From Poriferisodalis sp965204195 (GTDB lineage Bacteria > Actinomycetota > Acidimicrobiia > Acidimicrobiales > Poriferisodalaceae): a DNA stretch of 64,000 nt. Below are positions 42,888-51,088 of this stretch, in pieces (position 1 is the first letter of the stretch; every line of letters begins with the position of its first letter). The position numbers were made by a program, and so were the translations under genes. The stretch spans positions 2,418,001 to 2,482,000 of the forward strand of contig NZ_OZ241975.1 in the NCBI RefSeq assembly GCF_965204195.1, written 5' to 3'. The notes under the pieces are model-generated. The model made no database searches and was not told the DNA's origin. It worked only from the letters and a program-made list of their open reading frames with translations.

Positions 42888-43346
42888 TTAGTTGGCGGTG
42901 GTGGCGTCGGCGATGAGGAACATCATCGAGGCTTCGCAGGCGGTTTGGTCTTCGACGCTGGCGGTGCCCGAGGCTCTGCCGGCTCGGGCCGAGAGGCGGT
43001 CGATGGTGGCTTCGAGGCGCAGCGTGTCGCCTGGGGTGACCTGGCGGCGGAAGCGGGCCTTGTCGATGCCGCCGAAAAGCGCCAGCTTGCCTTCGAGCGA
43101 CGATGCTGAGGCCGCAGCGAGGCCAGCGGTTTGGGCGAGGGCCTCGACCATCAACACGCCGGGCAGCGTGGGGCGGCCCGGGAAGTGACCGGCGAAGAAG
43201 GCCTCGTCGCCGGTCAGGTGCCAGTGCGCCACACAGCGTTCGCCAGGCTCGAGCTCGATGATCTCATCCACCAGCAGGAACGGCGCCCGGTGTGGCAGCA
43301 GATCGGCGGGTCGAGGGAATTCTGGCTCGCTCGCTGAGTCGTTCAC
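42888..43346 (-). CDS. FabZ-like 3-hydroxyacyl-[ACP] dehydratase (hot-dog)
   Basis: A 152-residue hot-dog protein with FabZ features: LLPHRAPFLLVDEIIELEPG at the start, the catalytic His in AGHFPGRPTLPGVLMVEALAQ and the catalytic Glu in the same helix (VEALAQTAG). It should dehydrate 3-hydroxyacyl-ACP, the step not covered by the fab operon at 5-9.5 kb. The GTG start is 10 bp after the cytochrome gene stops. It ends the minus-strand tryptophan-region gene run. LpxD/LpxA-type lipid A neighbours are absent. Assignment to FabZ rather than another ACP-dependent dehydratase is likely but not certain. Confidence 0.82.
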   Translation of the reverse strand: MNDSASEPEFPRPADLLPHRAPFLLVDEIIELEPGERCVAHWHLTGDEAFFAGHFPGRPTLPGVLMVEALAQTAGLAAASASSLEGKLALFGGIDKARFRRQVTPGDTLRLEATIDRLSARAGRASGTASVEDQTACEASMMFLIADATTAN

Positions 43347-43356
43347 TGCGGCGAAG

Positions 43357-43818
43357 CTACCGCTCGTCGCCGAAGGTGCTCCGCTGGTAGGCCACCACGG
43401 CGGCGATCTCGGCGTCTGTAAGGATCCCGCCGAACGGGGGCATCGAGCCTCGACCAGTCCACACCACAGCTAGGTGGTCGCGAATGGTCAGGCGCTCGTC
43501 GACACCGCCGAGCGCTGCGCCCACGCCCCCGCTGCCGTCGCTGCCGTGGCACACCGAGCAGCTGTCGCCGAAGACTTCGCTTCCGAGTGTCACATCGGCG
43601 CTCTCGAACGCCAGCTCGAGCCGCTCCAAGTCGGCCTCTGTCGCATCGCTGCCGCCGCAGGCCGAAAGGCCCATGATCACCGCGAGCACCAGCACCCACA
43701 TCGGGAGGAGCCGCCGAGCGCCGCCAGCGCTGCGTGCGGCACCACCGCTCGCCGAGGCCGCAGCGGCAGGCCGATCAAGCCTCATGCCGACTCTGACAGG
43801 CGCGCAGCGGCCCCTCAT
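43357..43818 (-). CDS. Membrane-attached c-type cytochrome (monohaem)
   Basis: A small cytochrome c with one haem site: CSVCH (about 89-93, in SCSVCHGSDG) and a probable axial Met in GSMPPFGG, followed by the C-terminal helix LTDAEIAAVVAYQRS. The N-terminal segment MWVLVLAVIMGLSACGG is a lipoprotein-type signal with the lipobox Cys, so the protein is exported and lipid-anchored. In-frame starts exist at 43818, 43785 and 43701; the first overlaps the CxxC gene by 4 bp (ATGA) and is used here, but 43701 would give the most ordinary signal peptide. The partner oxidase or dehydrogenase is not in the window. Confidence 0.85.
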   Translation of the reverse strand: MRGRCAPVRVGMRLDRPAAAASASGGAARSAGGARRLLPMWVLVLAVIMGLSACGGSDATEADLERLELAFESADVTLGSEVFGDSCSVCHGSDGSGGVGAALGGVDERLTIRDHLAVVWTGRGSMPPFGGILTDAEIAAVVAYQRSTFGDER

Positions 43819-44264
43819 CGGGTTTCCCTTGGCGTGCCGACGCCGGTGTAGCGGCTTGGGGGCTCCATCCAGCGGCGGGACATCCAGTCAGCATCGCGGT
43901 AGTGGGCATGGAAATGGTCGGGGATCTGGCGCATCACCTGATCCACCTTCCCACCGTCGGGACCGAATCTGAGTTCACCCGCTTCGACCAGTCGGGCCAG
44001 CATCGCTGCCACCTCATCGGGAGGGGGCTCGGTGCCGTGCTGCTTCCACACCACCATCGGCGTGGCACATACTTCGCAGTCGGCCACCCAGCACAGCTCA
44101 TCCTCGTAGTACCAATGAGTGAAGCGGGCGGCCTCGCACAGCTCGCACTCCGGATCGAACGCTGCGGCTGCATCACGACCCAGCCCGGACGCAGCGGCCG
44201 GATGCAGACAGTGCGCCGAGGCGACCGGGCCGTCAACGTCCGCGTTCGGTCCGTGCTGCGTCAC
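43815..44264 (-). CDS. Conserved-type protein with two CxxC pairs, function unknown
   Basis: A 149-residue soluble protein. Two Cys pairs (CELCEAARFTHWYYED and DCEVCATPMVVWKQHG, about 40-73) form a compact treble-clef or rubredoxin-like metal knuckle and are followed by an acidic helix (PPDEVAAMLARLVEAG) and a His/Arg/Trp-rich C-terminus (DHFHAHYRDADWMSRRWM). The layout slightly recalls HIT proteins, but the HxHxH triad is absent. It sits 3 bp after trpA and overlaps the cytochrome gene, so it is part of the operon. I cannot assign a function. Confidence 0.7.
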   Translation of the reverse strand: MTQHGPNADVDGPVASAHCLHPAAASGLGRDAAAAFDPECELCEAARFTHWYYEDELCWVADCEVCATPMVVWKQHGTEPPPDEVAAMLARLVEAGELRFGPDGGKVDQVMRQIPDHFHAHYRDADWMSRRWMEPPSRYTGVGTPRETR

Positions 44265-44267
44265 CGG

Positions 44268-45074
44268 TCAGCCGTGGTCCAGCGCCGTCCGGTAGGAGGC
44301 CACGAGCTCGCCCACAGCCTCGGGGCCGTCGGACATCAAGGTGCGGACGACTGCGGAGCCGATGATGACGCCGTCGGACACTTCGCACGCCTCGACGGCT
44401 TGGGACGGCGAACCGATGCCGACACCGGTGAGCACGGGCCGGTCGGTGACGGCCAAGCAACGTGCGGCGATCTCGGTGGCTGTGCGCGCCAGGGCTGTCC
44501 GTTCGCCCGTCACGCCGAGCAGGCCGACCGCGTAGACGAAGCCTCGGGATGCTCCGCACAGCGCGGCGAGCCGGTGCTCGGGCGTCGTGGGGGCTGCCAG
44601 CAAGATCGCCTCGACGCCCGACTCGGCCGCAGCCTCCAGCCATGGTCCCGCCTCAACAAATGGCAAGTCGGGCAGGATCGCGGCACAGACACCCGCATCG
44701 AGCAGTGCCGAAGCGAAGCGCTCATGACCCTGGTGGTGGCAGAGGTTGTAGTAGGTCATCACCGCATGCGGCACGCCGGTATCGAGTTCCCGTGCTTCCT
44801 CCAGCACGGACGCCGGGGTCGCTCCGTCGGCCAGAGCGGCAGTGGATGCCTGCTGGATGACCGGCCCGTCCATCACAGGATCAGAGAACGGAATCCCGAT
44901 CTCTATGGCATCGGCGCCAGCGGCCACGGCCGCTTCCACGGCGCGTTGCCAGCCCTTGTAACCGCCCGTGACGTACGGGACCAGCAGTTTCGCGCCGCTG
45001 TCGCGCTGAGCTCGCAGATGCGTCTCGAGCGGGCCGAAAGCTCCTGTCAGGCCAGTTGCGGCCGCCTCGCTCAC
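44268..45074 (-). CDS. trpA: Tryptophan synthase alpha chain
   Basis: TrpA releases indole from indole-3-glycerol phosphate and passes it to TrpB. The 268-residue TIM barrel has the catalytic residues E58 and D69 in AIEIGIPFSDPVMDGP, the loop AAILPDLPFVEA and the phosphate-binding GVGIGSPSQA segment. The GTG start lies 10 bp after trpB stops. Typical length. Confidence 0.95.
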   Translation of the reverse strand: MSEAAATGLTGAFGPLETHLRAQRDSGAKLLVPYVTGGYKGWQRAVEAAVAAGADAIEIGIPFSDPVMDGPVIQQASTAALADGATPASVLEEARELDTGVPHAVMTYYNLCHHQGHERFASALLDAGVCAAILPDLPFVEAGPWLEAAAESGVEAILLAAPTTPEHRLAALCGASRGFVYAVGLLGVTGERTALARTATEIAARCLAVTDRPVLTGVGIGSPSQAVEACEVSDGVIIGSAVVRTLMSDGPEAVGELVASYRTALDHG

Positions 45075-45084
45075 GAACGTGCCT

Positions 45085-46296
45085 TCATTGGCTCAGCCCA
45101 TGCATCCCGAGCACATCCATCATCTGATCGACGTCCTTATCGCCACGGCCCGAGAGATTCATCAACACGGTCTGGCCCTGGATCTCCGGCGCCGCCCGGA
45201 CAATCCACGCCAGAGCATGCGCGCATTCCAGCGCCGGGATGATGCCCTCGGCGCGGCTCATGAGCGTGAACGCCTCGACTACCTCGTCGTCGGTCACGCT
45301 CGGGTACTCGGCACGGCCGATCGCTGCCAGATAGGCGTGCTCGGGCCCGACGCCGGGATAGTCGAGCCCGGCCGAGATGGACTCGGCCTCCATCACCTGG
45401 CCCACTTCGTCCTGCATGAGATAGCTGGTCATGCCGTGCACCACGCCGGGCACGCCGCGCCCGACCGCGGCACCGCCGGCAGGCTCGACGCCCACGAGCC
45501 GGGCACCGCCGTCGGCAAAACCCGAGAAGATGCCGGCAGCATTACTGCCCCCGCCGACGCATGCGACCACCACGTCGGGGTCACCGCCGGTGAGGTCCTT
45601 GCATTGCGCCGCGGCCTCGTCGCCGAGGATGTGATGGAACGTCCGCACCATCCATGGGTAGGGATGGGGGCCCATCACCGAGCCGAGGCAGTAGTGCGTG
45701 TTCTCGACGGTGGCCACCCAGTCGCGCAGCGCCTCGTTGACGGCGTCCTTGAGCGTGCGGCTGCCGGACTGCACCGATTCCACCTCGGACCCCAGCAACC
45801 GCATGCGGAACACGTTCAGGGCCTGACGATCGACGTCGACGGCGCCCATGTACACCTTGCACTCCATGCCCAGCAGCGCCGCTGCGGTTGCCGTGGCGAC
45901 ACCGTGCTGGCCGGCACCCGTCTCAGCCACCAGCCGTGTCTTGCCCATGCGCTGAGCCAGCAGCGCCTGGCCGATGACGTTGTTGATCTTGTGCGAGCCC
46001 GTGTGGTTGAGGTCTTCGCGCTTGACCAGCAGGCGCACGCCGAGCTGGCTCGACAGGTTGCGGCACTCGGTCAGCGGCGAGGGCCGTCCTCCGTAGTCGC
46101 GCAGCGTGGTCTCGAATTCGGACACGAACGCCGGATCGGCCCAGGCCTCCCGGAACGCCGCCTCGAGCTCCTCGCACGCTGCAACCAGCGTCTCGGGAAC
46201 GAATCGGCCGCCAAATTCGCCGAAACGGCCATCAGTCGTGGGCTCGCCCATGACTGACCGGTGACTCGGCGTGGAACCGTCAGTTGCTGCAGCCAT
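45085..46296 (-). CDS. trpB: Tryptophan synthase beta chain
   Basis: TrpB joins indole and serine using pyridoxal phosphate. The 403-residue protein shows the PLP lysine K103 in NHTGSHKIN, the E in AETGAGQHGVA, the phosphate-binding glycine loop CVGGGSNAAG and the N-terminal GRFGEFGGRFVPET. The ATG at 46296 has GAGGGG 5 bp before it and adds 15 residues before the usual MGEP start. It forms a bienzyme complex with TrpA encoded just downstream. It follows trpF by 11 bp. Confidence 0.96.
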   Translation of the reverse strand: MAAATDGSTPSHRSVMGEPTTDGRFGEFGGRFVPETLVAACEELEAAFREAWADPAFVSEFETTLRDYGGRPSPLTECRNLSSQLGVRLLVKREDLNHTGSHKINNVIGQALLAQRMGKTRLVAETGAGQHGVATATAAALLGMECKVYMGAVDVDRQALNVFRMRLLGSEVESVQSGSRTLKDAVNEALRDWVATVENTHYCLGSVMGPHPYPWMVRTFHHILGDEAAAQCKDLTGGDPDVVVACVGGGSNAAGIFSGFADGGARLVGVEPAGGAAVGRGVPGVVHGMTSYLMQDEVGQVMEAESISAGLDYPGVGPEHAYLAAIGRAEYPSVTDDEVVEAFTLMSRAEGIIPALECAHALAWIVRAAPEIQGQTVLMNLSGRGDKDVDQMMDVLGMHGLSQ

Positions 46297-46307
46297 GTGC
46301 CCCTCGC

Positions 46308-46982
46308 TCAGTCGTCGCGCCAGTCGTACGGCGCGCCCTGTTCTGGCGGCTCCGACTCGTCGGCTTCCTCGTAGAGGGCCCCGGCCTCCTTGGCCGCCGT
46401 GACGAACTCACGCATGGCGAGCACGTCCTTGCGGCCGGGCTCGGATTCGACGCCCGACGCCACATCCACGCCCCACGGCCGCACGACCTCAATCGCCTGC
46501 GCCACATTCGAAGCGCGCAGCCCGCCGGCGAGCAGCAGCCTCATGCCGCGATCTCGGCCCTCGAGCTGCCGCCAGTCGAAGACGTTGCCGCTGCCAGGCT
46601 CGGGACCATCCAGCATCAAGACCGAGGCGCCGTAATCGCGCACCCGCTCCACATTGGGATCACCTGCCACGAACGCCTTGATGAGCCCGGGCACTCGGTC
46701 GGCGATCCAACGGCTGTCGGCTGTGGTCTCGTTGCCGTGCAGCTGAGCCAGGCGCAGACCGGCGCCATCCATGATCTGCACCACCCGTTCGGGCAGTTCG
46801 TTGCGGAACACACCGACCGTGACGACGCCGCCCGGCAGCCGGCGAACGATGTCTCGTGCCAGCCTCGGGGAGATCTGCCGTGGCGATCCGGGCACGAAGT
46901 TGAAGCCGACGGCGTCGGCACCCATGCCGACAGCGACCAGCGCATCCTCTTCGTTCGTGACGCCACAGATCTTTACGAACAT
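46308..46982 (-). CDS. trpF: Phosphoribosylanthranilate isomerase
   Basis: TrpF performs the Amadori rearrangement in tryptophan synthesis. The 224-residue barrel has the catalytic Cys at residue 6 in VKICGVTN, the general acid Asp in LMLDGPEPGSGNVFDW, and the phosphate loop LLAGGLRASNV. Its presence matters: actinobacteria such as Streptomyces and Mycobacterium lack trpF and use bifunctional PriA, so the hisA gene in this genome can be monofunctional. A C-terminal acidic tail (YEEADESEPPEQ) is extra. trpC and trpD are not in the window. Confidence 0.93.
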   Translation of the reverse strand: MFVKICGVTNEEDALVAVGMGADAVGFNFVPGSPRQISPRLARDIVRRLPGGVVTVGVFRNELPERVVQIMDGAGLRLAQLHGNETTADSRWIADRVPGLIKAFVAGDPNVERVRDYGASVLMLDGPEPGSGNVFDWRQLEGRDRGMRLLLAGGLRASNVAQAIEVVRPWGVDVASGVESEPGRKDVLAMREFVTAAKEAGALYEEADESEPPEQGAPYDWRDD

Positions 46983-47042
46983 GTCACTACCGGCATGTCA
47001 GGCGACCCCTCGCCTATCGAGCAGGAGGTCGCGGCGCCAGAG

Positions 47043-47357
47043 TCAGAAATCGAGACCCTTGGCCGCGGCAGGGTCGAGGAAGATGAGTTCGGGGCGGGCC
47101 GCCATGAACTCGCCCATGGCCTTTCCAACGACCTTCATCTGGTCCGAACCACCGTGGGTTGCGAGTGCATCCTGGTCGCTGTAGAGCTCGTAGAACCACA
47201 CTACGTCGGCATCGTTCTGATCCTTGTGAACGGCGTATATCTCGGTGCCCGGCTCGCCGGCGACGTTGCTCATGCCGAGGTCGGCAATCACTGCGAGCAG
47301 GTCGTCACGCATGCCTTCTTTGGCGGTCAGTTTGGCCAGCAGTGCCGTCTTTGCCAT
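47043..47357 (-). CDS. Antibiotic biosynthesis monooxygenase (ABM)-fold protein
   Basis: A 104-residue ferredoxin-like dimeric-barrel protein of the ABM/YgiN family: AKTALLAKLTAKEGMRDDLL at the start and VVWFYELYSDQDALATH in the middle, with HGGSDQMKVVGKAM. Family members handle quinones or haem or have no proven reaction. The ATG 47357 with GGGAGC 5 bp upstream gives the correct length; the upstream frame is non-coding. It is co-directional with ygfZ-like and trpF genes but nothing in the sequence links it to tryptophan. Confidence 0.82.
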   Translation of the reverse strand: MAKTALLAKLTAKEGMRDDLLAVIADLGMSNVAGEPGTEIYAVHKDQNDADVVWFYELYSDQDALATHGGSDQMKVVGKAMGEFMAARPELIFLDPAAAKGLDF

Positions 47358-47430
47358 GGCGTTGCTCCCTGTGATCCGTTTGATTCGACAACAGCCTGCG
47401 AGCGTACCCGTAGCGAACCCTGCGGCGAGA

Positions 47431-48315
47431 TCAGAACAGGTCGGCAAGAGCGACGGGCGGGCCGTCGTCGATACACACATCGCCGCCAACATCTCGTTGC
47501 ACAGATGCGAATCCGACGACGGCGCCAGCCAGCGAAGCGGTACTCAGCACCGTGCCGACGCCAGCGCCGTCGGTGCGGCACAGCTGGTCACCTGGTGAGA
47601 CATCGCTGGCGGCTCGGAAGCGCTGAATGCACCGGCGGCCGCCTGTCCGCGAGTCGATTCGTTCCACCAGCTCCTGGCCCCGGTAGCAGCCCTTGGTGAA
47701 CGACGCAGCTTGCTCGACGAGGCCGGTCTCGTTGGGTATGTCGCCCGGTTGGATCTCGGTGCCCATCGCAGGCAGGCCGTAGGCCATGCGCAGCGCCTCG
47801 AACTCATCGGCCGAGACCTGCTCAGCGCCGTCGGTGAACGCAAGGGCCTCGCTGCCGGGGCCGAACAGCAGGTCGTGGCCGCTGGCCAGCGGCCAGTGCG
47901 TGGGGCGCACTACCTGCTCAGGGGCCTCGGCCGGGCCGGTGCTCGAAGCGCCAACCGCCGATTCGCCTTCCGCACGAGGCCCGCGCACGGCATGCATCTG
48001 CCATTCATGCAGGGAGAAGTCGGCACGGGTCCGCAGCTTGAAGCGCTCAAGCGACGCTGACGTGGCCTCGCCGAAACCGGGCTCGATGTCGGCGATGTAG
48101 GTCTCGGGGCCGGTCCGGCTGATGACGAAGAGCGCTTCTATTCGCCCTCGTGGCTCCAGCAGGAACGACAGCGCGCTCTGGCCGACCTCCATGGCTTCCA
48201 CGTCGGCAGAGATCTGGCCGTGCAGGTACACGGCGGCCTCGGGTCCGGTCACCACGAGCACCTCGCGCGGGACTGTCGCCGTCACCAGCCGATCGAGCAC
48301 AGGCACGACAGTCAT
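47431..48315 (-). CDS. YgfZ/GcvT-like folate-binding protein
   Basis: A 294-residue member of the YgfZ family, tetrahydrofolate-binding proteins needed for repair or assembly of certain iron-sulfur enzymes. The diagnostic motif KGCYRGQELVERID (with the conserved Cys) is intact near residue 223, and the N-terminal fold has YLHGQISADVEAM typical of the GcvT-like domain. The ATG at 48315 is chosen over the one 12 bp earlier because it has GGAGGG 4 bp before it and overlaps the trpEG stop by 4 bp (ATGA), indicating coupling. The link with an FeS enzyme here is unknown. Confidence 0.85.
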   Translation of the reverse strand: MTVVPVLDRLVTATVPREVLVVTGPEAAVYLHGQISADVEAMEVGQSALSFLLEPRGRIEALFVISRTGPETYIADIEPGFGEATSASLERFKLRTRADFSLHEWQMHAVRGPRAEGESAVGASSTGPAEAPEQVVRPTHWPLASGHDLLFGPGSEALAFTDGAEQVSADEFEALRMAYGLPAMGTEIQPGDIPNETGLVEQAASFTKGCYRGQELVERIDSRTGGRRCIQRFRAASDVSPGDQLCRTDGAGVGTVLSTASLAGAVVGFASVQRDVGGDVCIDDGPPVALADLF

Positions 48316-50561
48316 CCAGCCCTCCATCCGGGCACCAAACGGTCGACGGCGTTGCGTATCAGCGCTAGGCCGACCCCGTCATCGAGCGACATGATCGACT
48401 CCGGGTGGAACTGCACGGCCGCAACGGGCAGCTCACGGTGCTCCACCGCCATAACGATGTCGTCATCGAGGCTGACCGCCGTCACCTCGAGCGAATCGGG
48501 TACTTCGGAGCGGCGGGCGAACAGCGAGTGGTAGCGGCCCGCCCGGAACTCCTTTGGCAGACCGTCGAGCAGCTGCCCGCCGAGGATGCGGATGGCAGAC
48601 GGTTTGCCGTGCATGGGCGTGGCGAGCTGGCCCAGCTCGCCGCCGAAGTACTCCACGATGCCCTGCAATCCCAAGCACACCCCGAACAGCGGCAGCCCAG
48701 CATCGAGCGTGGCCCGCACCACCGGTCCGATGCTGAAGTCGTCGGGCCGGCCGGGGCCCGGCGACAACACGATGAGGTCGAAATCGTCGGCGCTGATCTC
48801 CTCGGTGGAAAAGCCAGCCCGGCGGGTCACCACGGTGGCACCGGTTTGGCGCAGGTAGTTGGCCAGCGTGTGCACGAACGAGTCGAGGTGATCCACCAGC
48901 AGCACCCGCCGATCACTGGGGGCCGAAGCGGCAACCCCTGTGGCCGCCGCCGAGCGCGGCCGGCGGATCGCGTCGAGGAACGCCGACGCCTTGAGCTCGG
49001 TCTCCGATTCCTCCTCGTCGGGCTCGGAGTCCCACAGCAGCGTGGCGCCCACACGCACCTCTGCATGTCCGTCGGCGACGCGGATCGTGCGCAGCGTGAG
49101 CCCGGTGTTGAGGCTGCCGTCGAAGCCCACCTTGCCGACTGCGCCCCCATACCAGGCCCGGGCAGTGCGTTCGTGCTGCTCGAGGAACATCATCGCCGCT
49201 GTCTTGGGCGCGCCGGTCACCGTGACCGCCCACGTGTGCGACAGGAATGCATCAAGTGCATCGAAGCCGGAGCGCAGACGCCCCTCCACATGGTCGACCG
49301 TGTGGATGAGGCGGGAGTACATCTCAATCTGGCGGCGGCCGATCACTTTGACGGACCCAGGCACACAGATGCGGCTCTTGTCATTGCGGTCGACATCGGT
49401 GCACATCGTCAACTCGGACTCGTCCTTCGCCGAGTTGAGCAGTGCCAGTATCTGCGAGGCGTCGTCGATGGGGTCTTGGCCTCGGGCGATGGTTCCCGAG
49501 ATCGGGCAGGTCTCCACCCGCTCGCCCTCGACCCGCACGTACATCTCGGGCGAGGCGCCGATGAGCCACTCACCCGTATCACCCGCCGCACTGTGCTCAA
49601 TGCGCCCGGCTGACGCCGGACTGTGCCCACTGCGCCCGGCCGAGGCCGGGCCGAGATTGATCAGGAACCCGTACGGCGCAGGATTCTGCTCTTTGAGCCG
49701 GCGGAACAGCTCTGCGGGAGACTCGATGCAGGGCTCGGAGAACATCTGGCTCGTGACGACTTCGAAGAGGTCGCCCCGGGCGAAGTACTCGTGGGCCGCA
49801 CGCACACCCGCCGCGTAGCCACCGGGCTCATGGTCGCAGCTCGCCTCCAGCTCGAAGTCGGGCTCATAGGGCACGCGTGCACCGCCGACTGCCAGCCCGG
49901 CGGTGCTGCGGCCGTTCACGGCGAAGTCATATTGGAAGCGCTGGGCGATGCCACCCTCGTGGTCCACGATGAGCAGGTCGTCGGGCAGGTAGAGCACCAG
50001 GTCGCGCTGTTCGGCCGGGCGCGGCAGCGTCAGCGCGATGGGCTCGAACTGGAAGGCAAGGTCGTAGCCGAACGCCCCGTACAGGCCCAGGTGCGGATCG
50101 TCGCAGGAGAACAGGTTCACCAGGGCGCGCACGACCGTGAACGTGGACGGCTGGCGGCTGCGCTCTTCTTCCTCGAACCGCCGGTCGGCCCGCTCCACAC
50201 GGCAGACCACGGCGCCTGAGCCATCGCCAGTCTCATGGCGAAGATCCACGATGCCAGCGGCGCTGCCCAACGCTGCCAGCGCCTCGTGGACCGGCTCCAG
50301 CAGCACGGCGCCCCGCTCGTTCAGGGCGCTCACCCAGATGTCCTGCGCCCGGCTGGTGATGGCCAGCGGCGGATCGGCGAATCCCATGTCCCAGCGGGTG
50401 TAGCGGCCAGGGTATTCGTAGCTCGACGACAGCAGCACGCCCCGCGCCTCGTCCAACCGATCGACGAGGTTTTCGATCTCGGCATTGCCATCGACCGTCG
50501 ACGCCGCCAGCGAGACCGTGATGCCGCCGCCGGTTTGGAACTGCGTCTCGCCCGTGCTCAT
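48312..50561 (-). CDS. Fused anthranilate synthase (TrpE-TrpG)
   Basis: A single 749-residue chain joins the chorismate-converting TrpE domain (about 1-520) to the glutamine amidotransferase TrpG domain (about 555-749). TrpE landmarks: VLLSSSYEYPGRYTRWDMGF near 40-59 (regulatory region as in rhizobial TrpE(G)), GASPEMYVRV, TCPISGTIARG, TDVDRNDKSR and GAVGKVGFDG. TrpG landmarks: LSPGPGRPDDF, nucleophile Cys in FGVCLGLQG, and QFHPES. A 30-bp tandem repeat inserts about 20 residues in a TrpE surface loop. The ATG at 50561 has no Shine-Dalgarno; a 5-codon ORF (MTQIR) overlaps it by 4 bp. It heads the tryptophan cluster, 43 bp after groES. Actinobacteria usually have separate trpE and trpG. Confidence 0.93.
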   Translation of the reverse strand: MSTGETQFQTGGGITVSLAASTVDGNAEIENLVDRLDEARGVLLSSSYEYPGRYTRWDMGFADPPLAITSRAQDIWVSALNERGAVLLEPVHEALAALGSAAGIVDLRHETGDGSGAVVCRVERADRRFEEEERSRQPSTFTVVRALVNLFSCDDPHLGLYGAFGYDLAFQFEPIALTLPRPAEQRDLVLYLPDDLLIVDHEGGIAQRFQYDFAVNGRSTAGLAVGGARVPYEPDFELEASCDHEPGGYAAGVRAAHEYFARGDLFEVVTSQMFSEPCIESPAELFRRLKEQNPAPYGFLINLGPASAGRSGHSPASAGRIEHSAAGDTGEWLIGASPEMYVRVEGERVETCPISGTIARGQDPIDDASQILALLNSAKDESELTMCTDVDRNDKSRICVPGSVKVIGRRQIEMYSRLIHTVDHVEGRLRSGFDALDAFLSHTWAVTVTGAPKTAAMMFLEQHERTARAWYGGAVGKVGFDGSLNTGLTLRTIRVADGHAEVRVGATLLWDSEPDEEESETELKASAFLDAIRRPRSAAATGVAASAPSDRRVLLVDHLDSFVHTLANYLRQTGATVVTRRAGFSTEEISADDFDLIVLSPGPGRPDDFSIGPVVRATLDAGLPLFGVCLGLQGIVEYFGGELGQLATPMHGKPSAIRILGGQLLDGLPKEFRAGRYHSLFARRSEVPDSLEVTAVSLDDDIVMAVEHRELPVAAVQFHPESIMSLDDGVGLALIRNAVDRLVPGWRAG
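49592..49651 (-). repeat. 30-bp tandem repeat (two copies) inside trpEG
   Basis: Two adjacent 30-bp units (starting TGTGCYCAMTGCGCCCGGC on the plus strand) encode PASAGRSGHS and PASAGRIEHS in the TrpE domain, between LINLG and EWLIGASPE, where other TrpE proteins have a short loop. The unit is in frame and probably harmless. Confidence 0.8.
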
Positions 50562-50604
50562 CGGATCTGGGTCATTGCGCAGGCCCGAAGGCAGAGCCGC
50601 ACGA

Positions 50605-51063
50605 TCACAGGTACAGGCCGGTGCTGCCGGGCTCGATGCGGGGTGCAGCGATGGCGTGAACATCCCGCTCGCGCAGGATCAGGAAATCGTCGCCGTGCAC
50701 CTCGACCTCGTGGCGGTCCTCGGGGCTGAACAGCACCCGATCGCCTTCCTGGGCGGTCCTCACGTTCGGCCCTGCGCCGATGACCTCACCCCACACGAGG
50801 CGCTTGTTCTGCTGGGCTGTCGCTGGGATCAGGATGCCGCCACTGGTGCGCCGCTCCGAGCCGTCGTTGGGCAGCCGCACAAGCAGCCGATCGTGCAGCA
50901 TCTTGATGGGCCGGCGCTCGCCGTCGGAGTCGGGCGGTGCGGACGGCTTCGGCTTGCTGGCCGCGGCCTTCGGGCGACTGCCAGACTTCGAGCTCTTCGA
51001 GGCACGAGCGGGTTTCGTCGCCGAAGCGGCGCCGTGCTCGTTGCTGGTCTCGGGAGCGCTCAC
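50605..51063 (-). CDS. groES: GroES co-chaperonin with Lys/Ala/Ser-rich N-terminal extension
   Basis: Cpn10 caps the GroEL cavity. Residues 53-152 form the GroES fold: IKMLHDRLLVRLP (the family start is x-I-K-P-L-x-D-R-V), RRTSGGILIPATA mobile-loop region, GEVIGAGPN, GDRVLFSPE and DDFLILRERDVHAI. Before it lies a roughly 50-residue low-complexity extension (KPARASKSSKSGSRPKAAA), unusual for GroES. The start is GTG 51063: an internal ATG at 50901 would give a standard 98-residue protein, but it would drop the conserved I-K and has no ribosome site, while TACCGT 7 nt before the GTG fits a leaderless start. groEL is not adjacent. Confidence 0.8.
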   Translation of the reverse strand: MSAPETSNEHGAASATKPARASKSSKSGSRPKAAASKPKPSAPPDSDGERRPIKMLHDRLLVRLPNDGSERRTSGGILIPATAQQNKRLVWGEVIGAGPNVRTAQEGDRVLFSPEDRHEVEVHGDDFLILRERDVHAIAAPRIEPGSTGLYL

Positions 51064-51070
51064 CGCCCGC

Positions 51071-51080
51071 ACGGTACCGT
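51071..51080. promoter_or_regulatory. Palindrome ACGGTACCGT supplying -10 elements in both directions
   Basis: The 10-bp perfect palindrome places TACCGT on the minus strand 7 nt before groES GTG 51063 and TACCGT on the plus strand 8 nt before the alpha/beta hydrolase GTG 51089. The two genes are only 25 bp apart, so both would be leaderless and share one symmetric core promoter. The -35 regions would lie inside the opposing genes. Confidence 0.5.
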
Positions 51081-51088
51081 TCACCGGA

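Noticed and set aside
43815..44264. HIT-family nucleotide hydrolase
   Set aside because: The HxHxH catalytic triad is missing; only the Cys pairs are loosely similar.
43902..47699. Long plus-strand frames opposite trpA, trpB and trpF
   Set aside because: Antisense shadows of identified genes; Arg/His/Gly-rich low-complexity translation.
50558..50604. Trp attenuator or leader peptide upstream of trpEG
   Set aside because: The only mini-ORF (MTQIR) contains no Trp codon and there is no terminator-like hairpin in the 43-bp gap.
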